The position numbers and the translations under genes are program-made. A DNA stretch of 64,000 bases from positions 89,591,350-89,655,349 of the forward strand of contig CM035427.1 of NCBI GenBank assembly GCA_020310875.1, given 5' to 3'. Each line of letters starts with the position of its first letter. Within the stretch, counting starts at the first letter, position 1. The DNA is from Ceratopteris richardii (lineage: Eukaryota; Streptophyta; Polypodiopsida; Polypodiales; Pteridaceae). This document shows positions 47,687 to 61,559 of this stretch, in pieces. The notes beneath the pieces were generated by a model. It made no database searches, was not told the origin of the DNA, and was given only the letters and a program-made list of their open reading frames with translations.

Positions 47687-47694
47687 CATACAAT
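47687..47694. repeat. 8-bp target duplication CATACAAT (right)
   Basis: Partner of 43,882-43,889. Confidence 0.85.
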
Positions 47695-49960
47695 AAACTC
47701 AAAAAAGAGACTCAAAATATCAACCAAATTAACAATTAACCAAAAAACATAGTAAATAGTACTAAGAAAAACATAAAGATGCTTGTTCTAATAACATTGA
47801 AATCACTTGAATTGGGATCCATTCATAAAAGATCTGAAATTGATCCAAGTGAGCATAGTAGCACGTCGAAATGAAGAAGATGATGCAATTTTCATTTTTT
47901 TTTTATAATTTTCTTTTCATCTACTCTCAACCACAAGCAAGTTATATGGCCATGTCAATGAAGGGATATGGTCAAATAGATAGAACTCTTGCAAATACAT
48001 AAGCACAAGCATAAGAAAGCAACGAAACACTAAGATACACATTGAAATTCTTCTTCTAGACTATAAAAGAAGACCTCACAATGCACTACAATCTATGAAT
48101 CCAAGTTTATAAGTAAAACCAAGTAATTGATTATGAGTGAGCTTGAAAAGTGTGTACCACCACTTCCAATGATTGAAGTAAACCAATGAATCATAATTGA
48201 AATATTTTTTTAGCATTACTCACTCATTCATTGTGTATAAGAGACAAAAACAAATAAAGAATCAAGACATCCCCCTAAGAGCATCATGTGATTAGATCGA
48301 TACCTTAACAACTCTTAGCATAATATGCTTCATACAACCAATAGTTTTGACATGTTTTAACAAATACCCACTTTAGGACATATTTTACACATTGAAAATT
48401 ATCACTCCAAAATTTATGAGAAAGGTTCTTTTAGCTTACCATAAATCTCATCAACTCTACAAGAGTATAATCCTTCCTCTCTACAATGCAATCCCAATAA
48501 GAAATCAACCAAAAAAAAGAAGTCAATGATTTCTAGATTTCTTTTAAGTGATCTACAAATGATCTAGTTACCTTCTTTCTTCTCTCTACACATCCTCTAA
48601 CATTTACCCTTGTCTCATTTCAAGATTTAAGACAAGATATTTCAAGTATGCAAAGACATCAAATTAATTTGAAGACCCATATGAACCTCATGTAAAGGAA
48701 TTAAAAGAAAAGGAGAGAGAAAGTGATAAAAAAAAAGGAGATTGCATATTAAAAGCTTAGAACTGGTTACACTTAATTGTAAGGTATAAAGCTATTGAAG
48801 GTGATCTAGATAAGTGTATATACTTTTCCATTCTTTATCTTGTTTGTTTTTATTAAGTTTCTTCTTTGTTTTACTTTTAAATTTACTTCTATACTTCACC
48901 TCAAACCTAAACAAAGAGAACTTGTTTTCTCCTCTCTTATGTAGTAATAACCCTTGAAATTGTATGAAATTCAAGACACTTGATTTTCCTCCATAAAAAG
49001 AATATGCAAAACAAAGAGTAAAGAAGATGATACCAACTACCACGTTGAGAGTAACATCTATATCAATGTTTATAGCCACACCTACATTGATAAATTTCTT
49101 CCCATACTTTGAATGTAAGATGCTCTTACATAAGTTAACCTTCCCATTTTTAAGCTTTCGAGTAATCTTTATCAGCTAATCTTCCAAGATATATCATGCA
49201 ACCTCTGGGATGCACCAAAAACAAACATGAGATAAAAGTGACATTTTAACCAGCAAAGCATTGAGAAAAAAATGCCTTCGACATCTCTTGAATCATAATA
49301 CCTCTCACCTTGTGTACACAGTGCAACAAATCATATTGCATTGTCTTCTTTTAAGAAGGTTATATTGGTATTAGATCATCTTTGTTTTAGGAATTATTTT
49401 TGCATGTCTCCCATAATATCAAGTGCATATGATCCAGATACTTGATTCATAAAAAACCCTACAAATCCTACAAACAAAGGCACCTTGAGTTCACATGTAG
49501 TAATACAAGACCACACTCTTTTTTTGCTTCAACTATTGAATTGGGTATAATTTCAAACGCACAATCCATTATTCATCCTTTTAATTGCATGCTTTATAGT
49601 CTTCAGTTTTTAGTTGCTTAATTATGACTTTATTCTTTGAATTCCTTGAATGTTCAATCTTGAACTCTTACAAGCCTTGAAAGTTCTTGATTGAAACTCA
49701 AAACTTGACATTCCTCACCTTCAGAATTGAGGCACATTTGCTTTCATACACAAATGATAATACATAAAAGATGTGTGCATTACACAGCACATGCACACAA
49801 CTAGAAATATGTACCGATTTCCTTAACATTTGATAGTAATATAAACATTTTGAATTACATCAATCAAATGCTCATTTGTGTCAACCTACTTACCTCTCCA
49901 ATAACACATTCATTGAAAGGAAAAACCAATATATTGATTGATTTCATAATCATTATCTAG
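47695..49960. other. Interval with nothing recognised
   Basis: AT-rich, no ORF with a domain. A minus-strand purine run CTTAGGGGGATG at about 48,268-48,279 could be a relic polypurine tract, but no retroelement coding part is visible next to it. Confidence 0.4.
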
Positions 49961-50983
<1,023 letters not shown>

Positions 50984-51103
50984 CTCTCCTCATGCAAAAG
51001 CATCCACCTCAAGACCAAGAATCACGGAGGCCAAGAGCAATGAATCCGATGACCCGAGTCACCACAACGGGCTTCCTACAAAGGCAAGGCCAAATGTAAT
51101 CGG

Positions 51104-51541
51104 ATCACGTTGTCGATAGCTCACCAAACGTTTGTCATGGGCAAGATTTGAGGCCTCGACATCCCTATGCTGGTTGACACTGGTGCAACACATAACTTCA
51201 TGACTCCGGACCTAGCCCGCCACCTTGGGCTCGAACTCAGCGAACCTCCCCGAATGTCAGTGGTATTCGCCCAAGGGCACGATAGTCATGTTCGACATGC
51301 CAAAGGAGTACCCGTCTACTTAGGACAATGGTTTAGGCACTTGGATTTCCTCGTCTTACCAATGGAATCTTTCGGGGCCATCATCGGGCTCTCCTTCATG
51401 GATCAACACATGATCACATACTTCGGGAAAGGGGAAGACAAAATTCTCTTATATCAAAACGGCCAATCCATAGTGGTTGACTGTCATCGGGCGCAATCAG
51501 CTAGAGAGGAATCTTTCATCGAGAGGGTAACCCAAGCATAA
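51104..51541 (+). pseudogene. Gypsy aspartic protease (RVP-type)
   Basis: The frame TFVMGKI-x-GLDIPMLVDTG carries a TGA at 51,149-51,151, then stays open from ATG 51,167 to 51,541. The active site LVDTGATHNFM and the second conserved stretch GAIIGLSFMDQHM mark a retropepsin-like domain of the plant Ty3 type. After this the reading ends with FIERVTQA and TAA, where the sequence jumps to the far C-terminal end of the polyprotein. Base composition is GC-richer than its surroundings, and CpG is not depleted, unlike the copia relics. Confidence 0.8.
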
Positions 51542-51598
51542 ACAAGGACACAACTGCTCCCACCATCACCATTAGGATAAACCAAAGCGAGAACCAAC

Positions 51599-51715
51599 GG
51601 CTCAAGCACAAAGTTTCTCATCAAATGGAAAGGCCGCCCCTTAGTGGATGCCGATTAGATCCCGGCCAACACTTTTGGTCTGGATCACCCTCTGGCCCGA
51701 AAATATTACCGCACA
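51599..51715 (+). pseudogene. Chromodomain fragment of gypsy integrase
   Basis: STKFLIKWKGRPLVDAD, then TAG, then IPANTFGLDHPLARKYYRTS. The KFLIKWKG core is the second half of a chromodomain, which in chromoviruses directs integration to chromatin. The TAG (51,656-51,658) stands where Trp is usual. The first half of the chromodomain is absent or unreadable. Confidence 0.65.
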
Positions 51716-51853
51716 TCTTAGGTCGATCACGACCCTTAAGCCAATTGTAATGTTCCCTAATTTTGTATCAACTTAAGTTGTATCAACCCAAATTATTTTG
51801 TAAGCCGAACCTTCTTGTTGAGGGCAACAAGCTCTCCAAGCCGAGGGAGGATA

Positions 51854-52127
51854 TGACAGCCCCTATATTTCTATCCAAGACTTTTCAATGTCTGGGAGGT
51901 TCACCCTGCGGCACCAAATTGTGTGCAATTATGAGCAGTAGTAGTGCACCTGGATGCCGCTTCCCCTTATGGCAAGTTCTCATTGCCGACCATTGTAAGC
52001 TCTTTCGAAAGTAATATAAAAATGCTTTCTTATGCAATCACCTTGGCATTCCGTGTACGTTTCTCTTGCGCACACCTTGGGCTTGTGCTCTCGCAGGCCT
52101 TGGGCATTTGGGATGTTCCAAGACGTC
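51854..52127 (+). repeat. Chromovirus 3' LTR, cut by the CCCT array
   Basis: TGACAGCCCC start after the purine tract GCCGAGGGAGGATA; TATA-like TATAAAAA at 52,015-52,022. The LTR end is not visible. Confidence 0.65.
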
Positions 52128-52334
<207 letters not shown>

Positions 52335-52672
52335 CCCCTTCTCACTGTGCCCTACCATCTGCACGCCAATGTCGCCCGCCAACATCCTTGCAATTCCCGC
52401 CAAGATCGCCCTGCAGAAACCCCAACCTATCGAAACATAAACCCTACCCCGAGCGCTCCCACACATGTCGCCCTTTCAACCACCCCAACGTCGAATCCCT
52501 GAAACCCTAATTCCAAATAATTCCAAATCGACGGCCCTAATCCCGGACTAATAATTGTTGCCCACAGTTATTAGCCACTCCCACCCTTACTCCATCGCGC
52601 ATCGGGCGCGCTCCCGTCTTCATCGCAAGTCTTTAGGCTCAGCACACAGCATTTTTTTCATCTTCGAATGCA

Positions 52673-53533
52673 ATGAGCGCTACGGCTAAGAAGGACGATT
52701 TGACAAAAATGGAGGACAAACTGACCATAGCTATCAAGGAAAACAAGAAGATGGTGGACTCCACTATCACGGCCATCATCAGCCGCCTCTCAAAGCTCGA
52801 GAAGGAAGTAGAAACATATCATAAGGAGAGGGAAGCATGGCAAAAAGAGAAAGAAGAATGGGCTAAGGAGAGGGCAAACATGAAAGAGGAATTGGAGCTC
52901 CTCAAAGCTTCAATGGTCTCTCTTACACCCGAAGAAGGAGAGATTAATATGAACAAGACAGAAGCTCTCAAAGAAGAACTCACCAAATCCTTGACTGAGA
53001 GCATGGAAAACAAATTAGAAGCTACCAAAGAAGGGTGGATCGACATAGTGAAGAAGAACATCAAAAAAGAAGCCAAAGAGAAAGCACAAAAGGAAGAAGC
53101 CCTCATCGTGCACACCACTATTGAGGAAGAAAAGATGAGACATGCCCGCCGTCTCAATGTACGCATCACGGGCCTTGAAGAAAAAGAAGGCTCTACCCCC
53201 GAGTCCGATGGGAAGACACTATGCAAGATACTCGGCTACAAAGAGGAGTCCCCCCCATTCATCAAGTCTTGGAGAACGGGACGAGACCCCACGAAGAAGA
53301 GAGCTCTCATTCTACACTTCCCTTCCGAAGATATAAGATCTACTTTCCTACGCAAGAGGGTGATTTTGAGAGCACTTGATGGCCCCCCCATCTACCTTGA
53401 CGATGATCTCACACCCATGCAGGTAGCACACCGTCGTGCATGCATGCCGAGAGTACATCAAGCTCGCAAAGAAGGAAAGAAGGCTTCATACAGAGATGGT
53501 CGTGTCATCATTGATGGCAAGGCCATCCCATAG
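52673..53533 (+). CDS. LINE ORF1 protein, 286 aa
   Basis: The protein probably coats the element RNA and acts as a chaperone. Residues about 5-115 are highly charged with heptad-like spacing (KLEKEVETYHKEREAW, KEELELLKASMVSL), a likely coiled coil. From about residue 160 the stretch RRLNVRITGLEEKEG begins an RRM-like domain, as in L1-type ORF1 proteins, followed by RALILHFPSEDIRSTFLRKR and a basic C-terminal part (HQARKEGKKASYRDGRV). ATG 52,673 is preceded by a long non-coding CT tract and is the first in frame. The ORF ends in TAG with the same frame continuing into ORF2. Confidence 0.85.
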   Translation: MSATAKKDDLTKMEDKLTIAIKENKKMVDSTITAIISRLSKLEKEVETYHKEREAWQKEKEEWAKERANMKEELELLKASMVSLTPEEGEINMNKTEALKEELTKSLTESMENKLEATKEGWIDIVKKNIKKEAKEKAQKEEALIVHTTIEEEKMRHARRLNVRITGLEEKEGSTPESDGKTLCKILGYKEESPPFIKSWRTGRDPTKKRALILHFPSEDIRSTFLRKRVILRALDGPPIYLDDDLTPMQVAHRRACMPRVHQARKEGKKASYRDGRVIIDGKAIP

Positions 53534-54753
53534 GGATTCGCGGCCTGTGAGACACTCGAGGAGATACACCTTGCAGTTTGGAACTGCAATGGAGATCTAT
53601 GGACACACCCAGAGAGATTGGAAGAGGTGCGCAAAGGCAAAGACATCATTATGCTCACAGAGACACATGAGAGCCCGGACCGGGGCCTACCTCGAGTCCA
53701 CGGTTTTCAGTGGGAGTCCACATACAGAGAGTGTACACGTCAGCACACCACCCGAGGATCAGGAGGAGTAGCCATACTCTTTAGAGATGGACTTCAGAGC
53801 AGGATACAGATAGTCGCACGTGATTCACAGGCCAGATATCTTTGGATTCGACTGCAGCTCTCGCAGGAGCGGATCACCTTCATAGCATTATGCTACTTTG
53901 CTCCTTCTAGCTCGCGTTTCGCTATCATAGATCGAGAGGAGGACTCACCATACACTTGCTTGTCAGAAGAGATTACAGAGTACTCTGCATTAGGGGAAGT
54001 CTTCCTTATGGGAGACTTCAATGCAAGGACAGGCAATGATCAGTGTGAGATATTTGACCCAGAAGACCCAGAGATACTACATACCATAGAGGATGATTCT
54101 ACAGCTCGAGCTTCAGCTGACCCTACACACACTCACTATGGCACTCACCTACTCAGACTAGGCTCTCGACATAATCTCGTTATCTATAACGGGATGACTC
54201 AGTGGCCTACCTCAAGAGGATTGACACTAAGCCACACTAAGCCACAGATGGCGGGGGAAGTACAGTAGATTACGTCATGGGGTCCAGAGAGGCCATCCAC
54301 CTACTTACCTCATTCACCATCCCACCCATACCCATTGGGGCCGATCACACATACCTCGCACTCTCCCTGAAGGGAGACACCCCTTTACGCATACCCGCAG
54401 CACGCATCCCACACACCACCATCCACTTCACACACGAGCTAGCTCACATATATGCGGCTCGAGTCGAGAAGGGTCTTCTCTTACTTCATCCTGACACTCC
54501 ACTATCCCTACTCACCTCTCAGATAGCATCAGTTCTTCAGACATCAGCCATCAGCTCCTTCCCACACACCATCCATTCTCGTCACACACCTCCTCCCGGG
54601 ACTATGCCACAACATCGTTGGTATGATGAGGATTGCAGAGATCTTTACCGCCGACTACGAGCTCAGCGAGCATTGGGAGAGATCACAGAGAGAGAGGCCA
54701 AGGGACAGATGAAGACTCTCACACGTCGAAAGAGGCGAGCCTTTGAGGAGGCA
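53534..54753 (+). pseudogene. LINE ORF2, endonuclease and linker part
   Basis: The APE-type endonuclease nicks target DNA to prime reverse transcription. Motifs in order: AVWNCNGD (Asn), MLTETHES (Glu), RGSGGVAILFRDGL, FLMGDFNARTGND (Asp-x-Asn), STVDYVMGS and GADHTYLAL (Asp-His). The frame from ORF1 is unbroken except for the single TAG at 53,531-53,533, and there is no ATG before the AVWNCNG motif. A 10-base tandem duplication (ACTAAGCCAC twice, 54,228-54,247) shifts the frame just before GGGSTVDYV. The basic linker ends RRKRRAFEEA at a TAG (54,754-54,756), after which the frame continues. Confidence 0.85.
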
Positions 54754-54756
54754 TAG

Positions 54757-55800
54757 GAGCTTGACCTATACCATCTCTTTATGAGTATGGACAGTGCTGC
54801 AGCATGGCACAGCCTACGAGAGCCACGCCCGACCACACCTATTGGAGACCCACACACATGGCATGATTATGCTCAGAGGTTATATGAGGTACCTAGGCAG
54901 CCTCCCATTCCCCAGCCACTTGAGCCTCGCCCTACTAGTTCTTCTCTCTTCACAGCAAAGATGGTTGAGAGGGCCATACGACGACTGCGACATGGACGTT
55001 CGACAGACCACGCGGGATTGCAGAGCGAGCATCTCATATATGCAGCCTCCACTATAGCCCCGTTGATTGCACATGTCTTCAACCGGGCTATAGGAGAGGG
55101 CTTCCCAGAGGAGTGGACTAGGCACACCATTGTGCCTATCCACAAATCTGGCGACACCCTGGATCCAGGGAACTACAGGACCATCATGATTGGCCACACC
55201 ATGGCCAAACTATACGGTGCCATACTTGAGGAAGAGCTCAGCTCATATGCAGAGACTGAGGGGCTACGAGCACGAGGCCAGGCAGGTTTTCGACGAGCTT
55301 TCTCTACTATTGATCACATCTTCATTCTGCGCCGCCTCATTGATGGGGCAAGGATGCGGAAGAAGAGGCTATATTGCTGCTTTGTGGACTTCCGCAAAGC
55401 TTTTGATACAGTGCCGCGGGAGAGGCTCTTCCAACGCCTCCAGAGCTTGGGAGTACCATCAGGGATGATTTGGGCCATCTATGCACTCTATGAGCAGGTG
55501 ACTGGGAGGGTACGGTGTCCAGGAGGTATGTCTGAGGCCATTGCTAGCACCATCGGTGTTAAGCAAGGCTGCCCACTCTCTCCCACTCTATTTGGTCTCT
55601 ACATTGACGAGATTGAGGACTACATTCTCCGAGCTGGAGGAGAGGGTGCAGACCTCGCAGGTACACATGTCCACATTTTATTATATGCCGATGACATTGT
55701 CTTGATTTCAGAGTCACCCGAGGGATTACAACGCCACCTTGAGGCCCTGGATGAGTTTTGTACACAGAGGGGCTTGACAGTAAACCTTGGCAAGACCAAT
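54757..55800 (+). pseudogene. LINE ORF2, reverse transcriptase part
   Basis: The segment is open from after the TAG at 54,756 to 55,803. Landmarks: FTAKMVERAIRRLRHGRSTD, TIVPIHKSGD, GNYRTIMIG, GQAGFRRAFSTIDHIF, CCFVDFRKAFDTVPRERL (first catalytic Asp), VKQGCPLSPTLFGLYIDE and HILLYADDIVLISES, with YADD at 55,684-55,695. All core motifs are intact, which suggests recent insertion. A one-base frameshift at about 55,797 (GKT/NS) leads into the thumb. The element family with this STIDHIF and LFGLYIDE wording is, to my memory, common in seed-free plants and algae. Confidence 0.9.
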
Positions 55801-57246
55801 TCATGATCTTCCACACCTCCCCCATGGTGAGGAATGGAGCAGGATTCAGAGCTGGTGGTGGACAGATTGAGGTGGTCACTTCCTATGTCTATCTCGGAGT
55901 CACATTCACGAGCTTGCCTGGCCCCTTCAGCATGAGACAGGCAGCCACCGATAGACTCACACGCGGATATGCAGCTTTAGCCATGTTAGAGCGGAGATGT
56001 CACCAAGCACACTTCCAGGAGCCCCGCACGAAGGGCTGGCTATTTGACACACTGGTCAGACCAGCTATGATGTATGCTGCGACGGTTTGGGCCCCAGGTC
56101 TCACAGTCACCCAGTGGAGTGCGATCGAGAGGCCACAGGTACGTATGATCTCGCGATTATTTCGTGGGAAACAGTCGGTGCCACATGACATCATCAGGGC
56201 AGAGCTAGCTGCACCACCCATGGCAGTAGAGGCACTATTCCAGACTATCTGCTTTATTCAGAGGATTAGGGACCTCCCTACAGATAGACTCACACACAGA
56301 GCTCTTGAGGCATCTATACAGATATCAGAGTCAGGATATGAGAGAGCTTGGTACACTCAGGTTAGAGTCTGGTTTGATAGTCATGGACTTGATATGGACA
56401 GATTGCCGCCTTTTCAGTATGACCCAGACTCACCTCACATCCACCTCTCTCGTCGTGAGAGGAATGTTGTGCTCAGACAGGATCTCTGGCAGCTCTACAT
56501 TAGTCAGACATGGCACACACCACACATGGGATCGAGACTATCGCACTATCGAGACCAGTTCATAGACATACTAGCTGACGGTTTCATCCAGCGACCACGC
56601 TACATGGATACTCACATGCCTCATAGCTCGAGGGTAGCGATTCTCATCACACCGACTCGAGATTGAGACGGGCAGAGCCGCAGACATTCCCAGAGAGGAG
56701 CGGATATGCAGAGTATGCAGAGTAGAGATGGAGGATGAGCACTTTGTATGCAGATGTAGCGCATATGATGGCATCAGAGGCAGATACGAGACTCTGTTTG
56801 CAGGGAAGCCCACCCTCCGAGAGATCATGGACTCTAGAGACCAGCGACAGCTCGGGCGATTCTTACTAGAGATACAGAGTCACAGAGATTCCCTACTCCA
56901 GCCTACTGTAGCACTCCATACAGGAGGGAGACAGAGTCAGCTCACTGACTTCTTTATTCCACGACGTGCTGCAGCCCTCCCCCCCTCAGCCCACACACCG
57001 AGCGGGGTGACTCTTCAGCAGGCTCAGATATCTCGAGCTAGGAGACGACCCCGTGCTATAGGATATCGGGCCCCGAGACTTCACCGACACCAGATTGCGG
57101 AGATCCAGGCTTGTGACCATCGCGCCATGGAGGAGAGACGATCCCAGATGATGGCCGATCCCGTTGCAGCCATCAGGGTGGCCCTGACTCCACCTCCACC
57201 TATGTATCACATATTACACCCACCCACTAGCACAGGATGGAGCTAG
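55801..57246 (+). pseudogene. LINE ORF2, thumb and C-terminal zinc finger
   Basis: The frame continues FMIFHTSPMVRNGAGFRAG and VTSYVYLGVTFTSLPG, the usual post-RT thumb, up to 56,640, where a one-base shift joins to HRLEIETGRAADIPREE. A CX2CX7HX2C finger, CRVCRVEMEDEHFVC (56,707-56,751), is the typical C-terminal LINE zinc-binding motif. The final basic region (ISRARRRPRAIGYRAPRLHR) ends with TAG at 57,244-57,246. Confidence 0.8.
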
Positions 57247-57498
57247 TAGTCGTCTTAGATGCATTCTCATGGTTGTTGTACTACCCTTTTGCATATAGAC
57301 TATCATAGATATCGCACTCCATACACCCCCCACCATTTTCATGGGTATCCCCACATGCATACTACGGAGATCTATATCAGCTTAACCAGTTTCTTTTCAG
57401 CACTTTTATCTTTTCTGATTGACAGAAGATACACCCATGTACATCGATTTGTCTCATAGGCCGAGTTCGGCCTCCTAATAGACGTAAAAACACTTTCT

Positions 57499-59084
<1,586 letters not shown>

Positions 59085-59098
<14 letters not shown>

Positions 59099-59354
59099 AA
59101 TCTCTGTGTGCGCCAAAGATGCCGATGTGCAGGGGTTCATCATCAAGTTCAGCCATGTGTTTTCTGCAGCAAAAATGGAGGATCTTGTCGGGAATGTATG
59201 TTTCACTGGTATCGGAGACAACATAGCACAAAGGGATCCAATGGGCATGCAAAGGACTCAGGTCTGCACAAGTATGAACACAGCAACACCATGTGCATGG
59301 TTGTTAGGAGGTGCCCATCTGGCTGAAGCCACCACATTTCTCCCTCCAAGGTGA
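59085..59354 (+). other. Possible coding exon or gene relic, unidentified
   Basis: A frame open after TAG at 59,092-59,094 reads AISVCAKDADVQGFIIKFSH, KMEDLVGNVCFTGIGDN and so on to FLPPR TGA at 59,354. The composition looks protein-like, and CCATAG/GCAATC could be a splice acceptor. Two other frames are also open over the same stretch, so this may be chance. I do not recognise the product. Confidence 0.2.
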
Positions 59355-59936
59355 TCCCTGATTTGCTTCCCCATTGTCTTTACACTCCGAAATAGGCACT
59401 GCACCATGCTATATAGGATAATACATCGCTTTGTGCGCTCTCCTCATTCATCTGCACGAGTGTTGGAGGGAGGGACAGCACGATTTCCAGGTATTGACAG
59501 TTTTTTTAATTCCTACAAGATCTCCATTTTGGGAGAGAGAAAAGGAGTGTAGGAGAAAGTTTCTTGGGGGAAATCCCATATGTACAAAATAGGATATGCT
59601 TGCAGAGGAGAATATGGGCACTTCAAAACCTCCCTTACACCATCTTCACCCAGCTCCTCTTAGAGGTCATCTATGTATATGCCAATAGTTTTGGCCATTT
59701 CTCACTCTTCTGAACTCCATTTTTGATGTTCAATAGCCCAATTAGAAGAGAACAGAGAGTATTTTCAAAGCATCCAAAAATATTCAGCTTCTGAGAAAAC
59801 TAAAAAATTCTGCAAGCCACTAACTTCTACCAGTATCTCTACCTAATAGGTACCTTCTCTCAACTCCAAGATTCAGATCTACCAACTTTTGATGATAAGC
59901 TGAAAGCGCTTTTTTGTTGATAATATTGATAGAGTC
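59355..59936. other. Interval before third copia element, nothing firm
   Basis: Contains no recognised coding part; the 5' end and LTR of the copia relic may lie within it but cannot be delimited. Confidence 0.4.
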
Positions 59937-60421
59937 TTGGGAGACTCTGGTTGGTATCATTGTCCAACAACACCAATCACACATTTGATGGTGCAAGGGG
60001 TTTTATCCTCAACGAAGGAGATCAAAAGGAAAGCTAGTGGAGAGGGAAACAGTTCAGCCAACATGATAAGAGGTAGAACAAAGAAGAAAGCAGGAAGCAT
60101 GCAAAAAAATCGGAGTACAAGCAAAGGTAAAAGAGAAGTGACTTGCTACCGATGCGGTAGAAAAGGTCACAAGAAACCAAAGTGCAAGTACCACAAAGCA
60201 AAGTTAGAAAGAATGAGCACAACAATGACAAGAAGAAGAAGGAAAGCAAGACAGATGCACAAGATTGTTCTGCGGACAACAAGAAGACCAATGTGGAACC
60301 TAGTGTGGTCATTGACGAGTTGTCAATCATAGAGGACATCTTATGTGCTACCATGATAGCAAATGATGCACATGTATATGATGCTTCTCATAGGATACGC
60401 AAATCATCAAGAGTGATCTAA
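59937..60421 (+). pseudogene. copia gag C-terminal part with zinc knuckle
   Basis: The sequence DSGWYHCPTTPITH, a Lys-rich linker (RTKKKAGSMQKNRSTSKGKR) and the knuckle CYRCGRKGHKKPKC (CX2CX4HX4C, about 60,144-60,186) are readable. The reading then shifts frame (VVIDELSIIEDILCATMIA at about 60,300). The N-terminal part is not recognisable upstream. Confidence 0.75.
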
Positions 60422-60454
60422 TTGATGCCTTGTTTACAATAAATGATGTATTAT

Positions 60455-61536
60455 CTCAAGACTTGGATAGTGGATTCAGATGCATCATTTCATGTGACTC
60501 CTATAAAGGAGCGTTTCTTTACATTTCATGTAAGAAACGGTGGCAATGTATACCTTGGGAACGATCATGCATGTTCTATTAAAGCCTAAAGGTATTGGTA
60601 CAATGCATCTTTTTGTGGATGGCACAAATGCGCTGATTTTGCATGATGTGAGATAGTTCCTGGTACCAAGAAACGCTTGCTTTCTATTGGGCGGTTGGAT
60701 ATCAATGGATAGAGTACCCTCATTGAAAAGGGACCATGGAAGCTCTCATGAAAGGTTCAGGAGATTGTCAAAGGCACTAAGAAAGATACACTTTACTGCT
60801 TGCACGGAAAAAAGCCTTGCAGGGCATATTGTTTGCTTTGGCTGAGATTAATTCTCACTGGCATAAAAGGCTTAGCCATATGAGCCAAATAGACCTTGAC
60901 AAATTATGTAATCTTTGACAAGTTTGATGCTAGCGGCCCAAAACTTGACTTTTGTAACGAATATCAATATGGGAAGCGAGTAAAGAATTCCTAATACGCT
61001 GGTGCCTCTCGTAAGTCTAATGCGCTTGATCTTGTTCACTATGGTGTTTGTAGCATGCCCACCAAATCCATGGGGGGTGCTCTTTACTTTGTTTCTTTTG
61101 TTGATCATTCTCTAGAAAGCTTTGAGTTTATTTGCTTAAATCTAGGGACGAAACCTTTGCTGCATTTAAGAAATTCCATGCATTTGTGACCACCCAAATA
61201 GGTAGAAAGCTAAAATGCTTAGGCATGGATAATGGACATAAGTACACAAGTGCTGAATTCAATAAATTCTATAAAAAGCTTGGCAGTAAGAGGGAGCTAA
61301 CAGTCCCATACAGCCCCTCTTCAAACATTGTGGCTGAAAGGTATAACAAGACTTTATATGAAAGGGTGAGATGCATGCTGTCCAGAGCTAATCTCCCTCA
61401 TGGATTTTGGGGAGAGGCTCTCAAAACTGCAGTTCATGTTTACAATATATCCCCTCACACGTTCCTAAAAGGTGGCATCCTCGAAGAGGTTTGGTCTAAC
61501 AAACCAACTTACACATCTTTGGTTGTTATCAAATGA
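60455..61536 (+). pseudogene. copia protease and integrase relic
   Basis: The protease motif reads KTWIVDSDASFHVTP: DSG has become DSD. A pre-integrase HWHKRLSHMSQIDLDKL is at about 60,849. The first integrase Asp is lost (LVHYGVCSMP at about 61,030), while GMDNGHKYTSAEFN (second Asp) and VAERYNKTLYERVR (Glu) remain in the open piece 61,132-61,536. Many stops lie between 60,640 and 61,130. Confidence 0.75.
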
Positions 61537-61559
61537 GGGTGAGCCTCTCACTTATAAAG

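Larger units (their letters stand above)
51000..52127 (+). mobile_element. Ty3/gypsy chromovirus remnant, pol deleted
   Basis: It has a protease, then directly a chromodomain fragment, a polypurine tract and an LTR start. RT, RNase H and most of integrase are missing. It lies between two CT-rich microsatellites. Confidence 0.8.
52335..57498 (+). mobile_element. LINE (non-LTR retrotransposon) with APE endonuclease
   Basis: Two ORFs in LINE order: ORF1 (coiled coil plus nucleic-acid-binding domain) and ORF2 (endonuclease, reverse transcriptase, C-terminal CCHC zinc finger). About 340 bases of 5' UTR and 250 bases of 3' UTR; no poly-A tail. Both ends touch (CT)n tracts. Coding damage is light: one internal stop and three frameshifts. 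Confidence 0.9.

Noticed and set aside
48792-49079. 95-codon minus-strand ORF with a hydrophobic segment
   Set aside because: AT-rich, no start context, no recognisable domain and no neighbouring gene.
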